Assembly (NCBI RefSeq): GCF_004364335.1
Contig: NZ_SOCR01000019.1
Location: 1-64,000 of the forward strand
Length of the DNA: 64,000 nucleotides
DNA from: Pseudomonas graminis
GTDB taxonomy: Bacteria; Pseudomonadota; Gammaproteobacteria; Pseudomonadales; Pseudomonadaceae
Reading direction: 5' to 3'
The notes beneath the pieces were generated by a model. That model did no database searches and was not told the DNA's origin. It saw only the letters and a list, made by a program, of their open reading frames with translations. Positions within the stretch are counted from its first letter, which is position 1; each line of letters opens with the position of its first letter. Positions 45,879 to 54,496 of this stretch are shown here, piece by piece. The translations under genes and the position numbers were made by a program.

Positions 45879-47159
45879 ATGCTCGACTCCAAACTGCTGC
45901 GTACTCAACTTCAGGACGTAGCGGATCGCCTGGCTTCCCGTGGCTTCACTCTGGACGTGGCCCGCATCGAAGCGCTGGAAGCCCAGCGCAAGACGGTGCA
46001 GACCCGCACCGAACAGCTTCAGGCCGAGCGTAACGCCCGTTCCAAATCCATCGGCCAGGCCAAGCAACGCGGGGAAGACATCGCGCCGTTGATGGCGGAC
46101 ATCGATCGCATGGCCGAAGAGCTGAGCACCGGCAAGAAAGAGCTGGACGCCATTCAGTCCGAACTCGATGCCATGGCCCTGAGCATGCCGAACCTGCCCC
46201 ACGAATCGGTCCCGGTGGGTGCTGACGAAGAAGAAAACGTCGAAGTGCGCACATGGGGCACGCCGGCGTCGTTCGACTTCGCGGTTCAGGACCACGTTGC
46301 CCTGGGCGAGAAGTTCGGCTGGCTGGATTTCGAAACCGCCGCCAAACTGTCCGGCGCCCGTTTCGCCCTGTTGCGTGGCCCGATCGCGCGCCTGCACCGT
46401 GCGCTGGCGCAATTCATGATCACGCTGCACATCAACGAGCATGGTTACGAAGAGACTTACACGCCGTATCTGGTCCAGGCGCCTGCGTTACAGGGCACCG
46501 GCCAGTTGCCGAAATTCGAAGAAGACCTGTTCAAGATCTCCCGCGAAGGCGAGGCGGATCTGTACCTGATCCCGACCGCCGAAGTGTCGCTGACCAACAT
46601 CGTCTCCGGCGAAATCATCGACGCCAAACAGCTGCCGTTGAAATTCGTCGCCCACACCCCGTGCTTCCGCAGCGAAGCCGGCGCGTCGGGGCGAGATACT
46701 CGCGGCATGATCCGTCAGCACCAGTTCGACAAGGTCGAGATGGTGCAGATCGTCGAGCCGGAAAAATCCATGGAAGCGCTGGAGAGTCTGACCGGTCACG
46801 CCGAACGCGTTCTGCAACTGCTCGAGTTGCCGTACCGCGTCCTGGCGTTGTGCACCGGCGACATGGGTTTCAGCGCAGTGAAAACCTACGACCTGGAAGT
46901 GTGGATTCCAAGCCAGGACAAATACCGTGAAATCTCGTCGTGCTCCAACTGCGGCGATTTCCAGGCGCGTCGCATGCAGGCGCGCTGGCGCAATCCGGAA
47001 ACCGGCAAGCCGGAACTGGTTCACACGCTGAACGGTTCGGGTCTTGCTGTGGGTCGCACGCTGGTGGCGGTGCTGGAAAACTACCAGCAGGCCGACGGCT
47101 CGATCCGCGTACCGGACGTCCTCAAGCCCTGGATGGGCGGCATCGAGGTGATCGGCTAA
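45879..47159 (+). CDS. serS: Serine-tRNA ligase
   Basis: Class II synthetase of 426 residues. The N-terminal coiled-coil arm (about 30-100, AEELSTGKKELDAIQSELDAM) grips the long variable arm of tRNA-Ser. The motifs are SEAGASGRDTRGMIRQHQFDKVEM (motif 2) and LNGSGLAVGRTLVAVLENYQ (motif 3). It lies 16 bases after crcB, and cysG follows with no spacer. A tRNA-Ser substrate is encoded at 53320. Confidence 0.97.
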   Translation: MLDSKLLRTQLQDVADRLASRGFTLDVARIEALEAQRKTVQTRTEQLQAERNARSKSIGQAKQRGEDIAPLMADIDRMAEELSTGKKELDAIQSELDAMALSMPNLPHESVPVGADEEENVEVRTWGTPASFDFAVQDHVALGEKFGWLDFETAAKLSGARFALLRGPIARLHRALAQFMITLHINEHGYEETYTPYLVQAPALQGTGQLPKFEEDLFKISREGEADLYLIPTAEVSLTNIVSGEIIDAKQLPLKFVAHTPCFRSEAGASGRDTRGMIRQHQFDKVEMVQIVEPEKSMEALESLTGHAERVLQLLELPYRVLALCTGDMGFSAVKTYDLEVWIPSQDKYREISSCSNCGDFQARRMQARWRNPETGKPELVHTLNGSGLAVGRTLVAVLENYQQADGSIRVPDVLKPWMGGIEVIG

Positions 47160-48554
47160 ATGGAATTTCTGCCGCTGTTCCATAACCTTCGGGGCGCTCA
47201 AGTGCTGGTGGTCGGCGGCGGCGAGATTGCCCTGCGCAAGTCTCGCCTGCTGGCTGAGGCCGGGGCGGTGCTCCGCGTGGTTGCTCCCGAGATCGGGACG
47301 GAAGTGCGCGAGCTGATCGAGCGCAGCGGCGGTGAACAGATTCTGCGCGGCTACACCGAGTCGGACCTCAACGGCTGCGTGCTGATCATCGCTGCCACCG
47401 ACGACGAGCCGCTCAATGCTCAGGTGTCAGCCGATGCACGCCAGCGCGGCGTGCCGGTCAATGTGGTGGATGCGCCTGCGCTGTGCAGCGTGATCTTCCC
47501 GGCGATCGTCGACCGGTCGCCGCTGGTGATCGCGGTGTCCAGCGGTGGTGATGCGCCGGTGCTGGCACGGCTGATCCGCGCCAAGCTGGAAACCTGGATT
47601 CCGCCGACTTACGGGCATCTGGCCGGTCTGGCCGCGCGCTTCCGTCATCAGGTGAAAGGGCTGTTTCCCAACGTTCAGCAGCGTCGGGCGTTCTGGGAGG
47701 ATGTATTTCAGGGGCCCATCGCTGACCGGCAACTGGCCGGGCAGGGCGCTGAAGCCGAGCGGTTGCTGCGAGCGAAGATCGACGGCGATGCGCCGGCCAC
47801 GACCGGTGAGGTTTACCTCGTGGGCGCGGGGCCGGGCGATCCTGATCTGCTGACCTTTCGCGCACTGCGTCTGATGCAGCAGGCGGACGTCGTGCTGTAC
47901 GACCGCTTGGTTGCGCCGGCGATTCTGGATTTGTGCCGCCGCGACGCCGACCGGGTCTACGTGGGCAAGCAGCGCGCCGATCACGCTTTGCCCCAGGATC
48001 AGATCAACCAGCAACTGGTGGACCTGGCCAAGCAGGGCAAACGCGTGGTGCGGCTCAAGGGGGGCGATCCGTTCATCTTCGGCCGTGGCGGCGAGGAAAT
48101 CGAGGAGCTGGCAGCCCACGGTATTCCTTTTCAGGTCGTGCCTGGCATCACCGCGGCCAGTGGTTGTGCGGCGTATGCGGGGATTCCGCTGACCCATCGC
48201 GATCACGCGCAGTCCGTGCGTTTCGTGACGGGCCACCTCAAGAACGGCTCTACCGACCTGCCTTGGAAGGATCTGGTGTCGCCGTCGCAGACATTGGTGC
48301 TCTACATGGGCCTGATCGGGCTACCGGTCATTTGCGAGCAGTTGATCAAACACGGTCGCTCTGCCGATACCCCGGCTGCGCTGATTCAGCAGGGCACCAC
48401 CGTCAACCAGCGCGTCTTCACCGGCACACTGGCCAACCTGCCGCAATTGGTCGCGGAGCATGAGGTTCATGCACCGACGCTGGTTATTGTGGGGGAAGTG
48501 GTGAAACTGCGGGAGAAACTGGCATGGTTCGAAGGGGCGCAGGCAAGCGTTTGA
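47160..48554 (+). CDS. cysG: Siroheme synthase (CysG)
   Basis: Trifunctional enzyme making siroheme from uroporphyrinogen III for sulfite and nitrite reductase. Of 464 residues, the N-terminal part (1 to about 210) is the NAD-dependent dehydrogenase/ferrochelatase with VVGGGEIALRKSR and a dimerisation helix; the C-terminal part (about 215-464) is the SAM uroporphyrinogen methyltransferase with VYLVGAGPGDPDLLT and GGDPFIFGRGGEE. Its ATG immediately abuts the serS stop. It lies close to the tus sulfur-relay genes, the neighbourhood known in P. aeruginosa. Confidence 0.96.
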   Translation: MEFLPLFHNLRGAQVLVVGGGEIALRKSRLLAEAGAVLRVVAPEIGTEVRELIERSGGEQILRGYTESDLNGCVLIIAATDDEPLNAQVSADARQRGVPVNVVDAPALCSVIFPAIVDRSPLVIAVSSGGDAPVLARLIRAKLETWIPPTYGHLAGLAARFRHQVKGLFPNVQQRRAFWEDVFQGPIADRQLAGQGAEAERLLRAKIDGDAPATTGEVYLVGAGPGDPDLLTFRALRLMQQADVVLYDRLVAPAILDLCRRDADRVYVGKQRADHALPQDQINQQLVDLAKQGKRVVRLKGGDPFIFGRGGEEIEELAAHGIPFQVVPGITAASGCAAYAGIPLTHRDHAQSVRFVTGHLKNGSTDLPWKDLVSPSQTLVLYMGLIGLPVICEQLIKHGRSADTPAALIQQGTTVNQRVFTGTLANLPQLVAEHEVHAPTLVIVGEVVKLREKLAWFEGAQASV

Positions 48555-48624
48555 TTCCGGCCCCAGTCCGATTGGGTTGGTAATCGATCGGGGTCGGACG
48601 CAAACCTTTGGGCCCGCACAGGAC

Positions 48625-48862
48625 GCACGTCGGACGCAAAACCCGTAGGAGCCGGCTTGCTGGCGAACGCGGTGGATCAGGCGCCTCATCTGTAGCTGAT
48701 CCTCCGCCATCGCGGGCAAGCGCGCTCCTACACGTGATCGTGACCCGTCGAAGATGCACGTCGGACGCAAAACCCGTAGGAGCCGGCTTGCTGGCGAACG
48801 CAACTGATCATCGACGAATGTATCGACTGACACGCCGCGTTCGCCAGCAAGCCGGCTCCTAC
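48625..48862. repeat. Three family A repeat units with a 46-bp direct duplication
   Basis: The 324-base gap after cysG holds identical 46-bp copies at 48625-48670 and 48756-48801. Each contains GTAGGAGCCGGCTTGCTGGC preceded by GCACGTCGGACGCAAAACCC. The second copy pairs with 48837-48862 as an exact 26-bp inverted repeat; the first pairs only weakly with CAAGCGCGCTCCTAC near 48719-48733. This looks like a tandem duplication of a REP pair in which one half has decayed. Confidence 0.85.
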
Positions 48863-48878
48863 AATTGCATCGTTCAGG

Positions 48879-49880
48879 TCAGCCGTTCTGCAAAATCCCT
48901 TTCCCGCTCAAACGCCCGCGATCATGCTCGCCGCTGAAATCCTGCTGCGGCCCTTTCGGCACGACGCCAGTCGGGTTGATGGTGGCGTGGCTTCCGTAAT
49001 AGTGATGCTTGATGTGCACGAAATCCACTGTCTCGGCCACGCCCGGCAGCTGGTACATCTCGCGCACCCAGTTGCTCAGGTTCGGGTAGTCGGCAATGCG
49101 CCGCAGGTTGCACTTGAAGTGTCCGTGGTACACCGCGTCAAACCGGATCAACGTGGTGAACAGGCGTACATCCGCTTCGGTCAGGTACTCGCCCGCCAGG
49201 TAGCGTTTATCGCTCAGCAGGTTTTCCAGCGCATCCAGCTCGGCAAACACTTCATCGAACGCCTCTTCGTACGCACCTTGTAACGTGGCGAAGCCGGCGC
49301 GATACACGCCGTTGTTCACGGCCGGGTATATGCGGTCGTTCAGCCGGTCGATCTCGTTGCGCAGCGGCTCCGGGTACAGATCCAGGCGATTGCCGGTAAG
49401 GTCATCAAATGCCGAATTGAACATCCGGATGATTTCCGACGATTCATTGCTGACGATGCGATTCAGCCGCTTGTCCCACAGCACCGGTACCGTGACCCGG
49501 CCGGTGTAATCGGCGGTGTCGGCGAGGTAGCGCTGGTACATGAAGGTGTGGCCATCCAGCGCATCGCCGGTGGAGCCGGTCTGCTTGTCGAACGTCCAGC
49601 CGTTTTCTCGCATCAGCCAACTGACCACGGAGACGTCGATCAGGCTTTCCAGACCCTTGAGCTTGCGCACGATCAACGTGCGGTGGGCCCACGGGCAGGC
49701 AAGGGAAACGTACAGATGGTAGCGACCGGCTTCTGCCTTGAAGCCGCCTTCACCGGACGGACCGGGGCGCCCATCGCTGGTGACCCAGTTCCGACGCTTG
49801 GCTTGCTCGCGCTGAAAAGCGCCGTCTTTGCTGCTTTCGTACCACTGGTCTTGCCAGCGTCCTTCAACGAGAAGGCCCAT
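48879..49880 (-). CDS. yqjG: Glutathionyl-hydroquinone reductase (YqjG type)
   Basis: A xi-class glutathione transferase that reduces glutathionyl-hydroquinones. In the 333-residue protein catalytic Cys62 lies in SLACPWAHRT (the CPWA motif), and the C-terminal helical domain contains YLAGEYLTEADVRLFTTLIRFD. There is no export signal. GGAG precedes the ATG at 49880. It is alone on the minus strand, about 100 bases from the TrpD2-like gene. Confidence 0.93.
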   Translation of the reverse strand: MGLLVEGRWQDQWYESSKDGAFQREQAKRRNWVTSDGRPGPSGEGGFKAEAGRYHLYVSLACPWAHRTLIVRKLKGLESLIDVSVVSWLMRENGWTFDKQTGSTGDALDGHTFMYQRYLADTADYTGRVTVPVLWDKRLNRIVSNESSEIIRMFNSAFDDLTGNRLDLYPEPLRNEIDRLNDRIYPAVNNGVYRAGFATLQGAYEEAFDEVFAELDALENLLSDKRYLAGEYLTEADVRLFTTLIRFDAVYHGHFKCNLRRIADYPNLSNWVREMYQLPGVAETVDFVHIKHHYYGSHATINPTGVVPKGPQQDFSGEHDRGRLSGKGILQNG

Positions 49881-49977
49881 GTCTGACTCCAAATTGAGCT
49901 GTACCGAAGTACGTTGGAGATCAGTCTAAAGGCAATCGTTCGAACGAATAACGCAAAGACTGGGGGGTAGCTATCGG

Positions 49978-50979
49978 CTAAATCGATCTGTTCCGGTTCG
50001 CCCAATACTGCTCGGCTTGCGCGAAGGCTTCAGCCCGCGGCATCCCGAGGCCTCGCAGTGCAAGCGCGATGGTTGCGATCAGCGCCAGTTGCGGGTAGCT
50101 GTCCTCGATATCGCCATTCCAGATCGCGACCAGATGCTGCGGGTCGAGGGTGGCCGGCTTTACGTGGCGACGGTCCGACAGTGCCGGCCATTCCTCATCC
50201 CACGGCTGGCCATCGGTGGTGCCGTACAAATGGCTGATGGTGTCGGGATTGATCTCGACCTCACCACCGTCGCCCTTGATCACGATGGCGTGGTCACCGA
50301 GCAGGCTGCTGGCGTCGCGATGCACGCCCTGATAGCCCGGATGGAAAATACTCTGCAGCCCACAGCGCGCGCCCAGGGGATTGAGGATGCGCGTCAGCGA
50401 GTGGATCGGCGAGCGCAGTCCCAGCGTGTTGCGCAGATCGATCATGCGCTGCAGCTGCGGCGCCCAATCGCCGAGGGGGAAGAACGCAATGTTCTGCTGC
50501 TCCAGCGCCTCACCCACCGCCTGCCAGTTGCGGCACAGCGGAATGCCCAACAGGTCCAGCAGCTGCTCGCTGTACAGGCGGCCGGCGGTATGGGCGCCGC
50601 CGCCGTGCATCAATACGCGCACGCCATTCTGCGCCAGGCACTTCGCCGCCAGCAGGTACCACGGCAGATGACGCTTTTTGCCAGCGTACGTCGGCCAGTC
50701 GATATCGACGTTAAGCTGCGGCGCATGCAGACGCTCGCGCACGGCTTCGGTGAAGCCTGCGAGCTCATCCGGGCTCTCTTCCTTGTGCCGAAGCAACATC
50801 AGAAAAGCGCCGAGCTGGGTGTCTTCGACTTTTTCATCGAGCACCATGCCCATGGCTTCCCGGGCTTCAGCGCGGGTCATGTTGCGCGCACCACGCTTGC
50901 CCTTGCCGAGAATACGAACGAAGGGCGCGAACGGATGCTCGGCAGGGGTTTCGATGAGAAGGGGGGCGAAGTCGGTCAT
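49978..50979 (-). CDS. Glycosyl transferase family protein, TrpD2/YbiB-like
   Basis: A 333-residue member of the anthranilate-phosphoribosyltransferase-like fold. The N-terminal helical domain (GKGKRGARNMTRAEAREAMGMVL) and a degenerate HGGGAHTAGR loop replace the PRPP loop of TrpD. YbiB-type proteins bind nucleic acid and may be linked to LexA-controlled genes in E. coli; they are not tryptophan enzymes. The ATG at 50979 overlaps the tusE stop (ATGA), linking it to the tus operon. Its role in thiolation is not established. Confidence 0.82.
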   Translation of the reverse strand: MTDFAPLLIETPAEHPFAPFVRILGKGKRGARNMTRAEAREAMGMVLDEKVEDTQLGAFLMLLRHKEESPDELAGFTEAVRERLHAPQLNVDIDWPTYAGKKRHLPWYLLAAKCLAQNGVRVLMHGGGAHTAGRLYSEQLLDLLGIPLCRNWQAVGEALEQQNIAFFPLGDWAPQLQRMIDLRNTLGLRSPIHSLTRILNPLGARCGLQSIFHPGYQGVHRDASSLLGDHAIVIKGDGGEVEINPDTISHLYGTTDGQPWDEEWPALSDRRHVKPATLDPQHLVAIWNGDIEDSYPQLALIATIALALRGLGMPRAEAFAQAEQYWANRNRSI

Positions 50980-51311
50980 AGGCAATTGGTCGGCTTGGGC
51001 AGGCCCGCCAGCTTGGCGGCAAGTTTGGCGGGAGTGCCGTTGAACAGACGATTCAGGTGCAAGCTGTTGCCTTTGCCGGCGCCCAGCTTCAGCGCGGTGT
51101 ACTTGACCAGCGGCCGCGTGGCCGGGGACAGCTGAAACTCTGCATAGAACGCGCGCAGCAGTTCGAGAATCTCCCAATGCTCCGGCGTGAGGGGGATGTC
51201 CTCCTCAAGGGCCAGGGCTTCGGCGACTTCATCGGACCAGTCGTGCAGGTCTTCGAGATAGCCGTCTTTGTCCAGCGCGATGCTGCGTCCGTCGACGAGA
51301 AGCTGTTTCAT
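50976..51311 (-). CDS. tusE: Sulfur-relay protein TusE (DsrC family)
   Basis: Accepts persulfide from TusBCD and hands it to MnmA for 2-thiouridine synthesis. The 111-residue protein starts MKQLLVDGRSIALDKDGYL and ends with the essential penultimate cysteine, PTNCL. ATG 51311 overlaps the tusB stop; a GTG two codons earlier is possible. The partner mnmA is at 30541-31671. Confidence 0.93.
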   Translation of the reverse strand: MKQLLVDGRSIALDKDGYLEDLHDWSDEVAEALALEEDIPLTPEHWEILELLRAFYAEFQLSPATRPLVKYTALKLGAGKGNSLHLNRLFNGTPAKLAAKLAGLPKPTNCL

Positions 51312-51607
51312 AGCCACGTGTTGACCTTGTCGTATTGCACCGAGAGCGCGACAAATCCGGCGTAGTCGACGCCTTGGGCCCAGTCAGGCAGCGCGATGTT
51401 TCGAGCGGTGGCGTCTTCATCGAGCACGAATAGCTTCAGGGTGCCGGTTTTCGCGCTCAGTGTCCGCGCGGTGGCGGTATCGGCGCGCAACGCATAGGTC
51501 GCGTCGCCGCACAAAAGGATTGCGTCTTCGCTGCCGAGCACGCGCAGGCAACTGCTCAGGCGCGAGTCGGTGAACGGGGAGTGAGAGAGTACGTGCAGGG
51601 TAGCCAT
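51308..51607 (-). CDS. tusB: Sulfurtransferase complex subunit TusB (DsrH)
   Basis: Small subunit of the TusBCD hexamer, 99 residues. The family start MATLHVLSHSPF and the core LRVLGSEDAILLCGDATYAL are recognisable; the C-terminal YDKVNTWL is conserved. It overlaps tusC by one codon end and tusE by ATGA, so the whole run is coupled. Confidence 0.9.
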   Translation of the reverse strand: MATLHVLSHSPFTDSRLSSCLRVLGSEDAILLCGDATYALRADTATARTLSAKTGTLKLFVLDEDATARNIALPDWAQGVDYAGFVALSVQYDKVNTWL

Positions 51608-51969
51608 CAGATCGTTATCACCTGGTCGTAACGGTCAATGAGCGCGGCGATCTGCGGGTCATCCAGCACCTGAAGCGGTGCGACGCTCAACCCGGCCGGC
51701 TGCATCCCTCGCTCACTCAGGCTGGTGCTGCAGGCGAACAGGTCTTCCACGCCGAACATCGACAACGCCTGAAGGTTGGCGGTCAGGTCTTTCTGCTGCA
51801 CCTGGCTGGCGTTCTGCGCCGTCGCCAACTGAAGCACGCCGTCGTCCATGAACAGCATGGCCACCGGTAGATCGAACGCGCCGCCGGCCAAAGCAATGTC
51901 CAGCGCCTCCCGGGCGTCGGGGCCGGACCAGGGTGCCTGACGGCTGATGATCAATAATGACTTCGCCAC
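51607..51969 (-). CDS. tusC: Sulfurtransferase complex subunit TusC (DsrF)
   Basis: A 120-residue subunit of TusBCD. I take the GTG at 51969 as start: it gives MAKSLLIISRQAPWSGPDAREALD, and a full GGAGGG lies nine bases upstream inside the end of tusD. The alternative TTG at 51984 would destroy this ribosome site. The core AGGAFDLPVAMLFMDDGVLQL and DLFACSTSL are family-like. Confidence 0.9.
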   Translation of the reverse strand: MAKSLLIISRQAPWSGPDAREALDIALAGGAFDLPVAMLFMDDGVLQLATAQNASQVQQKDLTANLQALSMFGVEDLFACSTSLSERGMQPAGLSVAPLQVLDDPQIAALIDRYDQVITI

Positions 51970-51970
51970 G

Positions 51971-52363
51971 TTACGGCCCTCCAAAACAGATCAAGCGATC
52001 GGCCGTCTGCACTGCATCATGTAGCTGACCCAGCCCCGACAGTTCCCAGGGTGCCGGCAGGTTCGCCGCAGATCGCGAATAACGCTCCGCCTCTTCGGCA
52101 TTCAACACGCCCCGGCGAAGGGCCGCTGCGATGCAGACCACGCCGTCCAGCTGGTGGGTGGTGACGAAATCACGCCATTGCGCGGCGGTGTCCGACTCGT
52201 CCTGAGGTGACACGACATTGCCGGACGCGCTGTGCACGCCGTCCTGATAGAAGAACAGACGGACGATGTCATGGCCCTGCGCCAACGCGGCTTTGGCGAA
52301 CAGCAATGCGCGCCGGGAGGAGGGCGCGTGGGCGGGCGAATGCAGGGCAATGGCGAACTTCAT
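51971..52363 (-). CDS. tusD: Sulfurtransferase complex subunit TusD (DsrE)
   Basis: Catalytic subunit that takes sulfur from TusA. The 130-residue protein has the active Cys77 in LDGVVCIAAALRRG and the DsrE-fold start MKFAIALHSPAH. First gene of the tusDCBE-trpD2-like operon. The upstream terminator at 52433 separates it from the yccA-like gene. Confidence 0.93.
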   Translation of the reverse strand: MKFAIALHSPAHAPSSRRALLFAKAALAQGHDIVRLFFYQDGVHSASGNVVSPQDESDTAAQWRDFVTTHQLDGVVCIAAALRRGVLNAEEAERYSRSAANLPAPWELSGLGQLHDAVQTADRLICFGGP

Positions 52364-52432
52364 GGGCGGCTCGGTGGGGCGCTGACAGGGAACATGGGCG
52401 CAATGATAAAGAATTCACGAACGCCAGACAGC

Positions 52433-52458
52433 AAAAAGCCCGCCGAAGCGGGCTTTTT
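52433..52458. terminator. Terminator of the yccA-like gene
   Basis: The stem AAAAAGCCCGC / GCGGGCTTTTT with loop CGAA works in both directions. It lies 20 bases beyond the stop of the membrane protein gene. Confidence 0.9.
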
Positions 52459-52477
52459 GTTGAAGCGGGCAAACTGA

Positions 52478-53149
52478 TCAGTCTTTGCTGCCCATGATGC
52501 CGAAGATCTGCAACAGGCTGATGAACAGGTTGTAGATCGATACATACAGGCTGATGGTCGCCATGATGTAGTTGCGCTCACCGCCGTGAATGATCGCGCT
52601 GGTCTGGAACAGAATGCAGACCGAGGAGAACAGCACGAAGCCGGCGCTGATCGCCAGTTGCAGGCCGCTGATCTGGAAGAACATGCTGGCCACCACGGCC
52701 CCGAGCAACACGAAGAAACCTGCGGTGATGAAGCCGCCGAGGAAGCTCATGTCCTTGCGCGTGATCAGCACGTAAGCCGACAGACCGCCGAAGACCAGGG
52801 CCGTCATCGCGAACGCGGAAGCGACGACTTCGGCGCCGCCCTGCATGCCGATGTAACGGTTGAGGATCGGGCCGAGGATGAACCCCATGAAGCCCGTCAG
52901 CGCGAACGCCGAAACCAGACCCCACGCCGAATCGCGCAATTTGTTGGTGAGGAAGAACAGACCGTAGAAGCCGATCAGCACGACGAAGACGTTCGGGTAA
53001 CGCACGTTCATCTGTTGGGCAACGAACGCCATGACGCCGCTGAAGGCGAGGGTGAGGGCCAGAAGGCCGTAAGTGTTGCGCAGGACGCGGCTAACCTCTA
53101 GCTGCTCGACCTGCACGCGGTTGTTGACTGCGTAATCCTGTTCGCGCAT
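52478..53149 (-). CDS. yccA: BAX inhibitor-1/YccA family membrane protein
   Basis: A 223-residue protein with seven transmembrane helices and a cytoplasmic N terminus. YccA of E. coli is a substrate and modulator of FtsH. Conserved features are the NTYGLLALTLAFSGVMAF first helix, FMGFILGPILNRYIG, and the acidic C-terminal end IMGSKD following SIYNLFISLLQIFG. It directly precedes the tus genes, as PA2604 does in P. aeruginosa. Confidence 0.9.
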   Translation of the reverse strand: MREQDYAVNNRVQVEQLEVSRVLRNTYGLLALTLAFSGVMAFVAQQMNVRYPNVFVVLIGFYGLFFLTNKLRDSAWGLVSAFALTGFMGFILGPILNRYIGMQGGAEVVASAFAMTALVFGGLSAYVLITRKDMSFLGGFITAGFFVLLGAVVASMFFQISGLQLAISAGFVLFSSVCILFQTSAIIHGGERNYIMATISLYVSIYNLFISLLQIFGIMGSKD

Positions 53150-53239
53150 GGCGCTACTCCTGATGGTGAAATTGAAGGGTTTGAAACCTCAAGTTGCAAA
53201 GATCATAACAGAGGCGAGGCAAGGCGCTAGCCGGAGAGT

Positions 53240-53267
53240 TTGACAGCTTGTTTCATTACGGTATTAT
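53240..53267 (+). promoter_or_regulatory. Promoter of tRNA-Ser
   Basis: TTGACA (53240-53245) and TATTAT (53262-53267) with a 16-base spacer are followed by a GC-rich GGCGCCCGC discriminator typical of stable RNA genes. The tRNA starts about 45 bases after the likely transcription start. Confidence 0.75.
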
Positions 53268-53319
53268 GGCGCCCGCAAAGCGAGGGAGGGTTCACAAAAC
53301 CTTCCGACGCAGATGCTTC

Positions 53320-53410
53320 GGGGAATTGGCAGAGTGGTTGAATGCACCGGTCTTGAAAACCGGCGAACGTTAATAGCGTTTCTAGGGTTCGAATCCCTAG
53401 TTCCCCGCCA
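53320..53410 (+). tRNA. tRNA-Ser (anticodon TGA)
   Basis: Ninety-one bases including encoded CCA. The acceptor arms GGGGAAT and GTTCCCC pair, the anticodon loop CTTGAAA gives TGA (53354-53356), there is a long class II variable arm (CGAACGTTAATAGCGTTT), and the T-loop is GGTTCGAATCC. The 3' end is also the left boundary of the phage-like segment. Confidence 0.96.
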
Positions 53411-53457
53411 AACACAGTAAAAAGCCCTGCTAATGCAGGGCTTTTTCGTTTCCGGGG
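53405..53457. repeat. Left direct repeat at tRNA-Ser 3' end (att-like)
   Basis: This segment runs from the tRNA CCGCCA end through the terminator to TTTCCGGGG. A divergent copy occurs at 58033-58086 with CCGCCAAACAC, the same terminator architecture and CGTTTCCGGGG. The pair brackets the accessory module. Confidence 0.65.
53419..53446 (+). terminator. Terminator of tRNA-Ser
   Basis: The stem AAAAAGCCCTGC / GCAGGGCTTTTT with a four-base loop starts nine bases after the tRNA CCA. Confidence 0.9.
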
Positions 53458-53523
53458 TTTGGTGCTCGACGGGCTGCTTTTGATCGTATTCTCGCGAATC
53501 ATGCTGCCCAGGCCGCTAGCATA

Positions 53524-53577
53524 TTAGCAAGCGCTAATCGTCTGTGTGATAGCAGATCGTAATTTACTGTATGCTAA
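53524..53577. promoter_or_regulatory. Two repressor operators upstream of the S24 repressor
   Basis: TTAGCAAGCGCTAA (53524-53537) and the weaker TTACTGTATGCTAA (53564-53577) fit TTAGC-N4-GCTAA. They precede the repressor ATG by 60 and 20 bases and suggest autoregulation. Matching sites occur at 54950-54988. Confidence 0.65.
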
Positions 53578-53596
53578 CCGGAAGCGATTATTGGGC

Positions 53597-54406
53597 ATGG
53601 ACATCAACAAACTGAGAGCAGACGCCCTGAAAGCCGTAATGGCCGGGGCTTCGCAGAAAGATTTCGCGAATCAGCACGGCCTTGATGCGTCGTATCTGTC
53701 CCAGATTCTTAACGGGCACAGGAACCTCGGCGAGAAAGCCGCTGCGAATTTGGAAGAGAAGATCGGCCTCCCTTCGGGAAGCCTGGTCAGCCCTGCTACG
53801 TCCGAAGCTTCTGCGCCAGTGAAAGCCGGGCTTTCGGCGCTGGAACAGCTCAAACAGTCACTCGCCAAGGTGAAAGGCTTTTCAAATGAGGCGCGGGAAC
53901 GGATTGTGGCGGCGGCCGCCGACCCGGATGGCCAGAGCACAGATGTGCTTCCGGCCAATTTCGCCGCTCTTCGCCCTACCAATGAAGAGATTGTCATTCG
54001 TCAGTACGACATCCGCGCAGCGATGGGTCACGGACAGGTGCCGCCGGACTACACTGAGGTGGTGCGCAACCTGGTTGTGAGGGAAGAGATTCTTCGCGAG
54101 AAAGGTGTGACGTACACCTCGAAGACAGCGCTGGCAATGATCAGTGGCTGGGGTCAGAGCATGGAAGGAACCATCAACGACAAAGACCTGGTGATCGTCG
54201 ACAAAGGCGTGCAGGAATTTATCGGCGAGGGGATCTACGTGCTGACCTGGCACCAGGAACTGTACATCAAGCGCGTGATGCGGCTGGACGAAGAGAATTA
54301 CAGGCTTATTTCAGACAATCAGCATTATGAGAACCAGACGGCAAGGATCGACGACGTAACGATCCATGCGAAGGTTTTATTGATTTGGAACGCAAGGAAG
54401 GCCTAG
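53597..54406 (+). CDS. Phage-type repressor, XRE HTH plus S24 LexA-like peptidase
   Basis: A 269-residue C1/PrtR-like repressor. The N-terminal helix-turn-helix (about 15-60, GASQKDFANQHGLDASYLSQILNG) is followed by a linker and a C-terminal S24 domain with nucleophile Ser188 in GQSMEGTI and general-base Lys225 in LYIKRVMR. Such repressors self-cleave when RecA filaments form. The ATG at 53597 is chosen because the upstream extension runs through the operator; its ribosome site is poor. It is preceded and followed by candidate operators and ends with its own terminator. Likely target: the rightward promoter at 54963. Confidence 0.88.
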   Translation: MDINKLRADALKAVMAGASQKDFANQHGLDASYLSQILNGHRNLGEKAAANLEEKIGLPSGSLVSPATSEASAPVKAGLSALEQLKQSLAKVKGFSNEARERIVAAAADPDGQSTDVLPANFAALRPTNEEIVIRQYDIRAAMGHGQVPPDYTEVVRNLVVREEILREKGVTYTSKTALAMISGWGQSMEGTINDKDLVIVDKGVQEFIGEGIYVLTWHQELYIKRVMRLDEENYRLISDNQHYENQTARIDDVTIHAKVLLIWNARKA

Positions 54407-54465
54407 TTGCGCTGACGGACGTTGCCAACCGGGATCGGCACAGGCAGTTTGTTGAAGGTACAGAC

Positions 54466-54490
54466 GCCCGCTTATCAAGCGGGCTTTTTT
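54466..54490 (+). terminator. Terminator of the repressor gene
   Basis: The stem GCCCGCTT / AAGCGGGC with loop ATC and six T lies 60 bases after the repressor stop. Confidence 0.9.
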
Positions 54491-54496
54491 GTGCCC

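Noticed and set aside
48625..48862. Possible CRISPR array
   Set aside because: There are only two direct copies, of unequal context and with one inverted partner. These are REP elements; no leader or cas genes are present.
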